This document shows, one piece after another, positions 1 to 7,141 of a DNA stretch of 34,880 bases (position 1 is its first letter; each line of letters opens with the position of its first letter). Under the pieces are notes generated by a model, which made no database searches, was not told the DNA's origin, and was given only the letters and a program-made list of their open reading frames with translations. This stretch comes from Hyphomicrobiales bacterium. GTDB taxonomy: Bacteria > Pseudomonadota > Alphaproteobacteria > Rhizobiales > Beijerinckiaceae. The stretch is from assembly GCA_028290705.1 (NCBI GenBank), contig JAQGJH010000068.1, positions 1 to 34,880 on the forward strand, read 5' to 3'. The translations under genes and the position numbers were made by a program.

Positions 1-16
1 GATGTGAGCGACGATC

Positions 17-1267
17 TCAGTGGTGGTCACCCATTTCACCTGCAATCTTTTGCGAGATTGCTTCCGAAGCGCGACGTAACGGGTCGTCTGCGAGATGAGC
101 GTACCTAGCTGTCGTAGACGCCTGCGCATGTCCAAGAAGTCGACCGATGACCGGGAGGCCAAGGCCAGATCCTGCTCCAACGCTGGCGAATGAGTGACGA
201 AGGTCGTGGATGCGCAAACCTTCAAGGCCCGCATGTTTGCGGATCGCCGTCCAGGGTCGCTTCAGATCAGATCTCGGCTTCATGGGGTCATCGCCAGGAA
301 TGACGAAGGGTCCAAGGCGAGGCAGCGTCTCCAGAACGCGAAGAGCAGGCGTCCCCAGAATGATCGTTCGACGACCGGTTTTAGAGTCGGGCAGGAACAG
401 AGCCGCGCGTTCTATGTCCACTTCCGCCCAACGGAGATGAAGGATCTCCCGTAGACGACATCCCGTGAACAGAAGAAGCCGGATGGCTCCCACGGCGTAC
501 GGTGAAACAAGTGTCGTCCTGTTCTCAGGCTTTGGAGCGTGTTTCGCCTTTTCGGCGCCCTCGTCGACCGCGTAAGGGAGGCCGGTTGTCTCGGCTAGAC
601 GAAGGGTGTCACCGAGCCGTCGAAGCTCGTCCGAGGTCAGGAACCGCTCCCGCCTCATCTCGCGAAACTTCACGACACCACGAGCCGGATTAAAGCCCTC
701 GGGGACAAGGCCTTGCTTGTTTGCCCACGTGTACATCGAGCTCAAGGACGCAATCGCGTAGTTTGCAACGAAGGGCGTCGAGGACAGAGAGGCATGGAGC
801 TTAGCCACATCTCCTTTGGTCAACTCCGCAGCACTACGAGTTCCCAAGCCGGCAGCATCGACCTTACTAAACGAGTGCCGGTAAGCAGACACCGTGGCCG
901 CCTTCCTCTTGGCCAGAACATGCTGATCCATAAATTGCCCGGCTAGCTCCTGGACCGTGAGCAACGTCGACCTAGAGTTCGCGACCTTGGCTGGATCTAA
1001 GCCAGCCGCAACATCCCCGAGGATCTTAAGGGCCCTGTCCCTAGCTTGATCAGGGGTGATCGGCCCATATAGGCCGATGGTCATGAACCTCTTGGAAGCG
1101 ACTGCACCTTTGGGGCGATAGCGAAGGATGAAGACCTTCCGGCCGGTAGGGGCCACCCGGAGGCCAAACCCAGGAAGAGTGCTATCCCAGATAACGTACC
1201 GCTCCACCGCGGCCTGAGCTGCGTCAACGACGCGCTTGGTAAGCTTGACCTTCGCCAGTTCGGACAT
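17..1267 (-). CDS. tyrosine recombinase / site-specific integrase
   Basis: A 416-residue phage-type integrase that would catalyse recombination between element and chromosomal attachment sites. The N-terminal ~100 residues resemble the arm-DNA-binding domain of P4-like integrases (PGFGLRVAPTGRKVF, then a GLYGPITPDQAR segment). A SAM-like core-binding domain follows at about 105-200, then the catalytic domain. The catalytic set is complete: Arg about 271 (TGCRLREI), Lys about 296 (SKTGRR), His-x-x-Arg about 354-357 (HDLRHSF), His about 380 (LLGHAQ) and the nucleophilic Tyr about 389 (TTARYAHL). I chose the ATG at 1267 because an AAAGG sequence precedes it and the protein then begins MSELAKVKLT; a TTG 36 bases upstream would add 12 unlikely residues. 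The gene is transcribed away from the tRNA fragment at 1435-1479. It appears intact and possibly active. Confidence 0.93.
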   Translation of the reverse strand: MSELAKVKLTKRVVDAAQAAVERYVIWDSTLPGFGLRVAPTGRKVFILRYRPKGAVASKRFMTIGLYGPITPDQARDRALKILGDVAAGLDPAKVANSRSTLLTVQELAGQFMDQHVLAKRKAATVSAYRHSFSKVDAAGLGTRSAAELTKGDVAKLHASLSSTPFVANYAIASLSSMYTWANKQGLVPEGFNPARGVVKFREMRRERFLTSDELRRLGDTLRLAETTGLPYAVDEGAEKAKHAPKPENRTTLVSPYAVGAIRLLLFTGCRLREILHLRWAEVDIERAALFLPDSKTGRRTIILGTPALRVLETLPRLGPFVIPGDDPMKPRSDLKRPWTAIRKHAGLEGLRIHDLRHSFASVGAGSGLGLPVIGRLLGHAQASTTARYAHLADDPLRRASEAISQKIAGEMGDHH

Positions 1268-1308
1268 TTCTGTCTTGCCTTTACATCGTTGACCAAACCA
1301 CAACAGCG

Positions 1309-1327
1309 GGTGACCATCTGGTGACCA
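1309..1327. repeat. paired GGTGACCA direct repeats between int and att
   Basis: Two copies of GGTGACCA sit at 1309-1316 and 1320-1327, 11 bp apart start to start, about one helical turn. An inverted copy (TGGTCACC) lies at 24-31 inside the 3' end of the integrase gene. Short phased repeats between int and the core site are typical of integrase arm-type binding sites, but an 8-mer could also recur by chance. Confidence 0.3.
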
Positions 1328-1434
1328 CCGGAAAGGAAGCCAGAGGACTTCAGAGATATCTAAGTACCACGAAATTGGGCAGTTTAGTCCTGCTGGATAG
1401 CTAGAAACGTGCTGTTACAGCAATGTCTTTGTAA

Positions 1435-1479
1435 TTCGTAATGAGGGGGTCGGGGGTTCGAATCCCTCAAGCGGCACCA
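1435..1479 (+). other. 3' fragment of tRNA-Thr(CGU), presumed attachment site
   Basis: The sequence reads as the 3' half of a tRNA: anticodon loop TTCGTAA (1435-1441) containing CGT, 3' anticodon stem TGAGG (1442-1446), variable loop GGGTC, T arm GGGGG-TTCGAAT-CCCTC (1452-1468), 3' acceptor strand AAGCGGC (1469-1475), discriminator A and encoded CCA (1477-1479). The expected partners upstream, acceptor GCCGCTT, the D arm and 5' anticodon strand CCTCA, are absent from 1321-1434, so this is not a functional tRNA gene. Lying just upstream of an integrase gene, it best fits an att site made by insertion into a tRNA-Thr(CGU) gene. Identity as Thr rests on the CGT anticodon and the acceptor sequence. 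Confidence 0.8.
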
Positions 1480-1520
1480 TTTTCCAGCTCCTCGTCGAAT
1501 GAACGCCAGCGTTCCCGAGC

Positions 1521-1536
1521 GAATGTCCGGACATTC
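1521..1536. repeat. 16-bp perfect palindrome GAATGTCC/GGACATTC
   Basis: GAATGTCC is immediately followed by its exact reverse complement GGACATTC, about 40 bp right of the att fragment and 135 bp upstream of the small gene at 1671. It could be a repressor operator. No regulator can be assigned to it. Confidence 0.35.
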
Positions 1537-1670
1537 CGGAACAGCCTCGAACGCGTCTTCAAGAATGCGGCACGTCGGGCTCGGCAGCGCATGAACATGC
1601 TGGTTGTACGGACATGTTTCCGCGATAAGTCATGCGAGATCCAGAGAATCCAGCCACAGGAAGCTACGAC

Positions 1671-1907
1671 ATGGCCAGCAACATCCGCCGCTTTATTTCC
1701 GCCCGCTCGGGCCGCGAGTTCGCCCTGAACATCGACCATGTGGTGCTGATCACGCCCGGAGACGTTCCCGACACCACCGAGTTGGACATGGTCGGAAAGG
1801 CTCGGAGCGTCCTCGGCTCCTACGCGGAAGTGCTGCTGCACATCGAAAGCGGCACGGCGGAAACGACGCCTCCGGGCGGCGAGAAGACTCCCAGCGAGAC
1901 GCCGTGA
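1671..1907 (+). CDS. small hypothetical protein (78 aa)
   Basis: I do not recognise this family. The ATG at 1671 has an AGGAAG sequence 7-12 bases upstream, which favours it over the in-frame ATG at 1632. The protein starts MASNIRRFISARSGREF and contains a hydrophobic strand-like core (ALNIDHVVLITPGDVP), then a charged helix-like segment (LDMVGKARSVLGSYAEVLLHIES), and ends in a Thr/Pro/Glu-rich tail. There is no signal peptide or membrane segment, so it is probably cytoplasmic. It is the first gene to the right of the presumed integration site and precedes the LLM-class oxidoreductase gene by 135 bp in the same direction. A chance ORF cannot be excluded, but the ribosome-binding site and alphaproteobacterial composition support a real gene. 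Confidence 0.5.
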   Translation: MASNIRRFISARSGREFALNIDHVVLITPGDVPDTTELDMVGKARSVLGSYAEVLLHIESGTAETTPPGGEKTPSETP

Positions 1908-2042
1908 GACCTCCGGTCGGCGCAAGCTCCGGCGCGCCCGTGTCGCCCGGCTTGCAGGCTGCCGGTCGGCCACTAGACTGAACGATGGACCTTCGCACGT
2001 GAGGTGCGCCCGTCCGCCAGCCCCAGTCTCCGGGAGTGAGCC

Positions 2043-3038
2043 ATGAAACTCGGTCTATGGGCGCCTCTGCCGCACACGATCCTCCCGGAGCCGGCGATCG
2101 TCGCCGCCCTGCAGGATCTCGGAGTCGCCGGGCAAGGGCTGCCGACCGACCGATCTTTTCGCTTCCTCGCAGAGACGGTTTGCCGCGCGGAAGAACTCGG
2201 GTTCGACATCACCCTGGTGGCGGAGCGGCTGGTCGCGCGCGACCTCGAGGCATGGGTCGTGTCCTCGGCGCTGGCGGTGCTGACGAACCGCATCCAGATC
2301 ATGACCGCCGTTCACCCCGGCATCGTCACGCCCCAGATGGTGGCGAAGATGGGCGCTTCACTCGACAGGCTCAGCGGCGGCCGCTTTGCCGTGAACGTCG
2401 TGCCCGGCCGACGCGCCGAGGAATTCGAACTGTTCGGCAACGGCAGCTGGATCGGCGACACGACCCGTCGCTACACGCGCATGGACGAATTCATTTCCGT
2501 CATGACGGCGCTGTGGACCCAGGACAAGGTCGATCACGAGGGAGAGTTCTACACGGTCCGCGAGAGCAGCCTGGCCACGCGCGTGATGACCCGGCCGCGA
2601 CCGCCGGTTTACGCGGCAAGCGGGTCCGATGCAGGCAAGGACATCATCGCACGTCGCTGCGACACGTGGTTCGTGTCCCACGAGCCCGGCCTCGAGGCCT
2701 ACGCATCGAATCTTCGCAGCATTGCCGCGGACATCGAGGACATGCAGCGGCGGGCCGGCGGACATGGGCGGACGCTCGGCTACGGCATCAGCACGCATGT
2801 GATCTGCGCCGACACCGCGGACGAGGCCGACGAAATCGCCGCGTCGTTGCGAGCCTATCCGGAAGCCAACGTGGTCTTGAAAGCACTCGGCGCCGGGCTG
2901 GTCGGCACCCCCGCGACGATCGCCGAGCGCATCGGTCGCTACGCCGACATGGGTGTGAATTGCCTCATGCTGCAATTCCACCCGATGCGCGAAGGACTCG
3001 AGACTTTCGCCACGAAGGTGATGCCCCTCTTGCGATAG
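2043..3038 (+). CDS. LLM-class flavin-dependent oxidoreductase
   Basis: A 331-residue luciferase-like (bacterial luciferase / alkanesulfonate monooxygenase superfamily) protein. Such enzymes are TIM barrels that use reduced FMN or F420, the flavin normally supplied by a separate reductase, to oxygenate organic substrates. Family marks are the first strand MKLGLWAPLP, the AEELGFDITLVAERL segment, MTAVHPGIVTPQMVAKMGASLDRLS-type helix, the SGGRFAVNVVPG loop, Tyr/Arg-rich DEFISVMTALWT, and the C-terminal VGTPATIAERIGRYADMGVNCLMLQF. Length fits the family. The ATG at 2043 follows a CGGGAGTG ribosome-binding site. It converges with a TctC-like binding protein gene (ends only 7 bp apart), suggesting a shared substrate, though no reductase is nearby. 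The substrate is unknown. Confidence 0.88.
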   Translation: MKLGLWAPLPHTILPEPAIVAALQDLGVAGQGLPTDRSFRFLAETVCRAEELGFDITLVAERLVARDLEAWVVSSALAVLTNRIQIMTAVHPGIVTPQMVAKMGASLDRLSGGRFAVNVVPGRRAEEFELFGNGSWIGDTTRRYTRMDEFISVMTALWTQDKVDHEGEFYTVRESSLATRVMTRPRPPVYAASGSDAGKDIIARRCDTWFVSHEPGLEAYASNLRSIAADIEDMQRRAGGHGRTLGYGISTHVICADTADEADEIAASLRAYPEANVVLKALGAGLVGTPATIAERIGRYADMGVNCLMLQFHPMREGLETFATKVMPLLR

Positions 3039-3045
3039 AATACCG

Positions 3046-4080
3046 TCACTTGGCGACCATGATGGCGCGCACGCTCTTGATGGTGTCGGGCGGTGTGCGA
3101 TAAATCTTCTCGACGAGCGCCTGGACCTCCTGGCCCGACAGCGGGCTCACGTCGAGTTGCAGCTTCTTCGCCTCGCTGATGAATTCCGGGCTCTTCATCA
3201 TCTCGGCGAAGGAGTCCCGTAGAATTTTCACGCGCTCCTGCGGCACCTTGGGAGGAGCCACGTACGGCCGGCCCATGGCGAGCCAGCTCAACGAAAATTC
3301 AAGCTGCTCTCGCTTCGAGGCATCCGAAATGAAGTCCGTCACCAGCGGCACATCCGGCAGTTCCGGGTGCTTCTCTGTCGCCAGCTGGACGAGAACGCGG
3401 ATCTTGCCATCGGCTATCTCTTTGCCTTGGGTCGCCAGCATCCCCGAAACGAACCAGCCGGTCCGTCCCATGATCTCGCCGCTCTCCGCGGCCAGCGTCA
3501 ATTCGGGATTGCCCTTGTAACCTTCGATGACCTTGAATTTGGTGCCGATGAGCGCGTTCATGAGCCGCGAGTAGACCGCATCGGCCGTCGCCGTGCCGCT
3601 CGAGCCGACCAGCATTTCCTGTTTGAGCGTGTCCTGGAATGTCCTGATCGGAGAATTGCTCCAGGCGACGACCACCGGGATTTCTTTGCTGGTGCTGCCC
3701 AGCCAGTTCATCGTCGTCCCGTCGAACCGCGCATTGGCGACCGGACCCGTCACGCCCATGATGGGCTCGACGCCGACGTGGTTCTGGACCGCGCCGATCG
3801 TGGTGCCATCCGCGGGCGCGGAATTCGCGAGCAGGTTCATGACGCTGAGGCTTCCGGCGCCCGGCATGTTCTGGACCACCATGCCGGGCTTGCCCGGGAT
3901 GAAAGCCGGCCAATGACGGGCCACCAGGCGAGCATATGTGTCATACCCGCCGCCGACCCCGGAACCGACCAGCAGATTGATCTGCTTCCCCGCGTAAAAA
4001 TCATCCGCCCGCACAGCAGGAGCTGCCAAGCAGACGGCGCCGATCACGGCTCCGGTGAATGCCTTGCGAATGGAATCCAT
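3046..4080 (-). CDS. TctC/Bug-like periplasmic solute-binding protein
   Basis: A 344-residue tripartite tricarboxylate transporter (TTT) type substrate-binding protein of the divergent subgroup with a DFYxGKxIxLLVG opening. A signal peptide (MDSIRKAFTGAVIGAVCLAAPAVRA) precedes DDFYAGKQINLLVGSGVGGGYDTYAR. Further family marks are the PGKPGMVVQNMPGAGS ligand loop, the VIEGYKGNPELTLAAESGE segment and the IRVLVQL and HPELPDVPLVTDF motifs. It would bind a carboxylate in the periplasm. I start at the ATG at 4080, which gives the signal peptide and has GGAGAGGA upstream; longer in-frame starts add an arginine-rich non-signal leader. No TctA or TctB membrane gene is adjacent, so the partner permease is elsewhere or the protein acts otherwise. 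Confidence 0.88.
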   Translation of the reverse strand: MDSIRKAFTGAVIGAVCLAAPAVRADDFYAGKQINLLVGSGVGGGYDTYARLVARHWPAFIPGKPGMVVQNMPGAGSLSVMNLLANSAPADGTTIGAVQNHVGVEPIMGVTGPVANARFDGTTMNWLGSTSKEIPVVVAWSNSPIRTFQDTLKQEMLVGSSGTATADAVYSRLMNALIGTKFKVIEGYKGNPELTLAAESGEIMGRTGWFVSGMLATQGKEIADGKIRVLVQLATEKHPELPDVPLVTDFISDASKREQLEFSLSWLAMGRPYVAPPKVPQERVKILRDSFAEMMKSPEFISEAKKLQLDVSPLSGQEVQALVEKIYRTPPDTIKSVRAIMVAK

Positions 4081-4324
4081 CGGCTTTGGTCCTCTCCTGA
4101 ACGCGGCGGGCTTTGTCTGGGTCTCCTGCGAAGGAGCAGCCGCCGACCGTAGCCAACCTCCGGCCGCATTCCAACCACCGATGGAGCCGAGCCCGTTTCG
4201 GCAGTCTTTGCCTCGGATTAACCGTGACCTCAGGACGCCCATGGTCTTTCACCGGACCGAAATGTCCATGACCCAATGATGAACGCATCGAGACAAATGC
4301 AACCGATCTGCACGGAGCCCGGAC

Positions 4325-4747
4325 ATGAACCAGACCCTGAACCTCATCGCTGCCCGTCACCCGGAACCCGAATTGACCGAAGGTGACGTCCGCGCGCTCC
4401 GGCAGGCGATGCTGGAGGAGGGTTTTGGCGACCGCGGGCAGGCCGAGGCCCTGTTCATGCTGGACGCTCGGGCCGGCTCGAAATGCGACGCCTGGACGGA
4501 GCTGTTCGTCGAGGCCATGACCGACTATGTCGTCTGGCAGCTCCGGCCGACGGGTGTCGTCACCCCGGACAAGGCGGACTGGCTGCTGGCCCTGTGCGAC
4601 GAGACGCAGACACCGGCGCGCCTCGCCCTGCTGGTCAATGTGCTGGCGGAAGCTCACCTGGCGCCAAAGGGGTTCATCGCCGAGGTGCGGAACCGGGCGG
4701 CGACATGGGCAGGCGTGGCTGCCCTCGCGACGCGCCGGGCGGCCTGA
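4325..4747 (+). CDS. conserved hypothetical protein, helical, acidic (140 aa)
   Basis: The protein is almost entirely predicted helical and acidic, beginning MNQTLNLIAARHPEPELTEG. Segments such as ALRQAMLEEGFGDRGQAEALFMLD and WTELFVEAMTDYVVWQL recall small TerB-like or tellurite-resistance-type helical bundles known from Rhizobiales. I make no firm family assignment. No signal peptide or membrane span is visible, so it should be cytosolic. The ATG at 4325 follows GGAGCCCGGAC. The gene stands alone; the uvrA relic begins 23 bp past its stop, so the downstream region may have been rearranged. The coding pattern is consistent over the full length, which supports a real gene. Confidence 0.7.
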   Translation: MNQTLNLIAARHPEPELTEGDVRALRQAMLEEGFGDRGQAEALFMLDARAGSKCDAWTELFVEAMTDYVVWQLRPTGVVTPDKADWLLALCDETQTPARLALLVNVLAEAHLAPKGFIAEVRNRAATWAGVAALATRRAA

Positions 4748-4770
4748 TCATCCCTGCCGGAGCTGGCTCT

Positions 4771-4991
4771 CGCGACAACGGGAAGCTGGACCTGAAGGTT
4801 CGGACCAATCGATCGCCGACATCCCTGGCATGACCGTCGAAGCCGCCCATGAGTTCTCTGCGGACGGTTCCGTCTTGCGGAGATCGCCGGGCGTGAGCCG
4901 GGAAGTCGTCTCGGCGCCATCCGGCCTTGGCCAGTCCGCCACGGAACTGTCGGGCGGCGAGGCGCAGCGGGCGAAACTCGCGACGGAATCG
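4771..4991 (+). pseudogene. uvrA: uvrA-like relic (C-terminal ABC signature region)
   Basis: The stretch carries no intact gene but translates into a run of UvrA-like segments in the right order. From 4771, one frame reads RDNGKLDLKVRT, matching the UvrA part before the second ABC signature. After a frameshift near 4805 another frame reads SIADIPGMTVEAAHEF, close to the UvrA consensus SIADVLDMTVEEALEFF. Then SGLGQSATELSGGEAQRAKL (ABC signature LSGGEAQRAKLATE at 4947-4988) matches the UvrA signature block. Similarity fades after about 4991, and Walker B does not follow. This is a short decayed fragment of the second nucleotide-binding domain of a UvrA paralogue, not a functional gene. The rest of 4748-5100 shows nothing else I can support. 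Confidence 0.75.
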
Positions 4992-5100
4992 CGGCAGGCG
5001 AACCGCGTCGGCGTGGCCGGTTCAGGTTGTCGCTTCCGCGATTGGGGGCAACCTTGTGACCGCGGCAGGCATTGGTCCGGTGAACCCAAAGGAAAAACCG

Positions 5101-5508
5101 ATGCAATTGCCCCATGGTCTAGTCGTCGCCGTCGTGGACGGAGAAATTCTGAACCTGTACTCGAACACCGGCGACGAACGCAGTCCCAAGCTCACCGCCA
5201 TGACGCCCAGCTCGCCCTCGGGTGAGAACAAGTCGTCTGGTTCGCGTCATCAATCCAGCTCTTCAAATCCGGACGAGAGCCGGCAGGAAGAAGACAGCTT
5301 TGCCGCGGCTGTCGCGGCTCACCTGAATGGCGAGGTCCTGTCGGGCAAGATCGAAAACCTGTTCGTCATCGCCGCGCCGAAGACGCTCGGTGAACTGCGG
5401 CTGCACTATCACAAGAGCCTGGAAGCCAAGCTTCTCGGAGAACTCGCCAAGGACCTCACCGGACACTCGATCGCCGATATCGAAGCGGCCTTGGCCAAGG
5501 CTGCGTAA
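5101..5508 (+). CDS. host attachment (Hat-type) family protein
   Basis: A 135-residue protein resembling the 'protein required for attachment to host cells' family, which is structurally related to the central domain of archaeal/eukaryotic release factor eRF1. Visible marks are the N-terminal VVAVVDGEILNLYSNTGDE strand pair, a variable Ser-rich linker, EDSFAAAVAAHLNGEVLSGK helix, the core strand IENLFVIAAPKTLGELR and the C-terminal SLEAKLLGELAKDLTGHSIADI segment. The true start is the ATG at 5101, preceded by AAAGGAAAAACCG; longer in-frame starts run back into the uvrA relic. There is no signal sequence, so it is cytosolic. The name comes from early Agrobacterium work and its molecular function remains unclear. 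It is monocistronic and converges with the FAD monooxygenase gene. Confidence 0.82.
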   Translation: MQLPHGLVVAVVDGEILNLYSNTGDERSPKLTAMTPSSPSGENKSSGSRHQSSSSNPDESRQEEDSFAAAVAAHLNGEVLSGKIENLFVIAAPKTLGELRLHYHKSLEAKLLGELAKDLTGHSIADIEAALAKAA

Positions 5509-5524
5509 GAGACTTGCAGTTTGA

Positions 5525-5565
5525 CGGCGCGTCGCGGGCGGCATTCACCCGCCCGTGACGCGTCG
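5525..5565. terminator. GC-rich hairpin between convergent genes
   Basis: Bases 5525-5541 pair with 5549-5565 in a 17-bp stem (two G-U pairs) around a 7-base loop, immediately downstream of the Hat-type gene. The stop codon of the convergent FAD monooxygenase gene (5545-5547) lies in the loop. There is no T-run, so it is a candidate transcription end or mRNA 3' stabiliser rather than a canonical terminator. Confidence 0.45.
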
Positions 5566-7128
5566 CAGGATGCCGCCCGCATCGGCGGGAGCGGCCTCGC
5601 CGGCCCAGACGACATATTGATCCGGCCGCACCAGCACCAACGCGGCCTCGTAGGCCTCGCGCCCGCCGTCGCGCGTATCGCGAATGACCTTCAGCGGGAC
5701 GCCCATGCCGTCGGCCGCCCGCTGAAACGCCGCTACCTCCGCATCCCCGGCTCCGAGCGCGAGAAGCGTGAAACCCTCGCCCAGCGCATTGAAGCTGTTT
5801 TCGCGGGACGTCAGCGGAACGGGAGCCAGATGGTGGCCGGCCCGCGCCTTGAAGGCGTGCACGCCATGGGCGCTGTTCACGCCGCCTTCCGGCCCGAAGA
5901 CCACGGGTGAGCCCTCGTAATTGGGTTCATATTGCTGGAACCTCGATCCGATGTCGGATTCCCGCGCCTTCCAGGCCGCTTCGAATTCCTCAACGTCGTT
6001 GTCAGGATTATATCGGCGCAGAAACTCGGCGTCCCGCTTGATCCGTGCGGTGATGAAGTCATCCGCCGTTTGCCAGAAGACCGGGCGGCGCTCGTTGCTG
6101 TAGCTTTCAAGCAGGGCTTCGCGTCCCCAGCCCTGCAGCACAGCGGCGAGTTTCCAGCCCAGATTGACGATGTCCTCGAGCCCGTTGTTCAGGCCGAACC
6201 CGCCGTAAGGCGGGTGAGCATGCGCGGCGTCTCCGGCGATGAAAACCCGGCCGACCTGATAGGCCTCCGCGACCGCAACCCGCATGTTCCAGAACGACAG
6301 GTGCTCGAACGCGCAGGCCACGGGAAATCCCGCCGCCTCGCGGATCAGCCCGAGCGCATCGAAGCTTTCCAGCTCCGAGTCTCTCGGCACGGGCGCATGG
6401 AAAAACCAGCCGTCCGGGACGCTGATGCGCCCGAAAAACTGCCAGTAGCCCTCGAGGTCGGGGCGGATGACACGATAGGTGGAGCGCTCCGGAAAACGCT
6501 TCAGACGCTCGTTGAGCTCGGGCGACTTGAACACCGCGAGCAGCATGGTCTTCTCATAATCCTGCTGCGACCGCTCGATGCCCATCTGGCTTCGCACCGA
6601 GGAATGCGCGCCATCGCAGCCCACCAGATAATCGGCCGACAGCACCGCGGTTTCGTCTCCTTCGAGACGCTTGATCGAGACACGAACGCCATCTCGGTCC
6701 TGCGTGATGTCGCCGGCCGTCCAGCCAAACAGCACGTCGGCGGAATCGAGCGTCGCGAGCTTCTTCCGCAGCACCGCTTCCATCTGGTACTGGGGCAGCC
6801 GTTCATTGTCCTGCGAGTAGAACCTGCGCACCAGCTCGCGGCCTGCCGGGGCATGCCAGTAGTCGCTCATCAGGTTGCCGTAAGCCGTCAGCTCGCCGAT
6901 CGGAAAACCGGGTGGCATGAGCCTCGACTCGCGCAGCTCCTTTTCGAGTCCCCATCGCGCGAAATGCTCGAGCGTGCGCTGCGTGAGATTCTGGCCCTTC
7001 GGAATCTGGCTCAGCGTCGCGCGGGGCTCGACCACCGCGCAGGAAATGCCGCGGAGCGCCAGGTTGACCGCGAGTCCGGCTCCGACCGGCCCACCGCCAA
7101 CGATGATCACCTGATATCTGGTCTTCAT
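5545..7128 (-). CDS. FAD-dependent aromatic-type monooxygenase
   Basis: A 527-residue flavoprotein hydroxylase of the FAD_binding_3 (PheA/TfdB/MhpA) type, which would use NAD(P)H and O2 to hydroxylate an aromatic or heteroaromatic ring in the cytosol. It shows the N-terminal Rossmann GxGxxG (VIIVGGGPVGAG, residues 7-18), a DG motif (VGCDGAHSSVR, ~175) and the second FAD-binding motif (VFIAGDAAHAHPPYGGFG, ~293-310), with a thioredoxin-like C-terminal tail (DGMGVPLKVIRDTRDG). The start at 7128 (MKTRYQVIIVGG) is typical of the family and has AGGA upstream; a longer in-frame start would add 15 residues. It lies 13 bp downstream of a TctC-like gene in one operon, divergent from an IclR regulator, so the binding protein may supply its substrate. 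The exact substrate is unknown. Confidence 0.92.
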   Translation of the reverse strand: MKTRYQVIIVGGGPVGAGLAVNLALRGISCAVVEPRATLSQIPKGQNLTQRTLEHFARWGLEKELRESRLMPPGFPIGELTAYGNLMSDYWHAPAGRELVRRFYSQDNERLPQYQMEAVLRKKLATLDSADVLFGWTAGDITQDRDGVRVSIKRLEGDETAVLSADYLVGCDGAHSSVRSQMGIERSQQDYEKTMLLAVFKSPELNERLKRFPERSTYRVIRPDLEGYWQFFGRISVPDGWFFHAPVPRDSELESFDALGLIREAAGFPVACAFEHLSFWNMRVAVAEAYQVGRVFIAGDAAHAHPPYGGFGLNNGLEDIVNLGWKLAAVLQGWGREALLESYSNERRPVFWQTADDFITARIKRDAEFLRRYNPDNDVEEFEAAWKARESDIGSRFQQYEPNYEGSPVVFGPEGGVNSAHGVHAFKARAGHHLAPVPLTSRENSFNALGEGFTLLALGAGDAEVAAFQRAADGMGVPLKVIRDTRDGGREAYEAALVLVRPDQYVVWAGEAAPADAGGILRRVTGG

Positions 7129-7141
7129 GTGATGCGTCCTG

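Larger units (their letters stand above)
1..1479. mobile_element. right end of a tRNA-Thr-integrated element (partial)
   Basis: The stretch contains a tyrosine recombinase gene (17-1267, minus strand) followed at 1435-1479 by the 3' part of a tRNA-Thr gene whose 5' half is missing. Integration into a tRNA 3' end normally rebuilds the tRNA at one end of the element and leaves a displaced 3' fragment at the other. The fragment reads on the plus strand, so the intact tRNA and the body of the element should lie to the left, and native chromosome should begin just right of 1479. The integrase region also looks less GC-rich than the genes further right. The element's cargo and left border are outside the window, so its type (island, prophage or ICE) cannot be told. 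Confidence 0.65.

Noticed and set aside
1321-1479. A complete tRNA-Thr gene ending at 1479
   Set aside because: The acceptor 5' strand GCCGCTT, the D arm and the 5' anticodon-stem strand are all absent upstream of 1435; only the 3' part exists.
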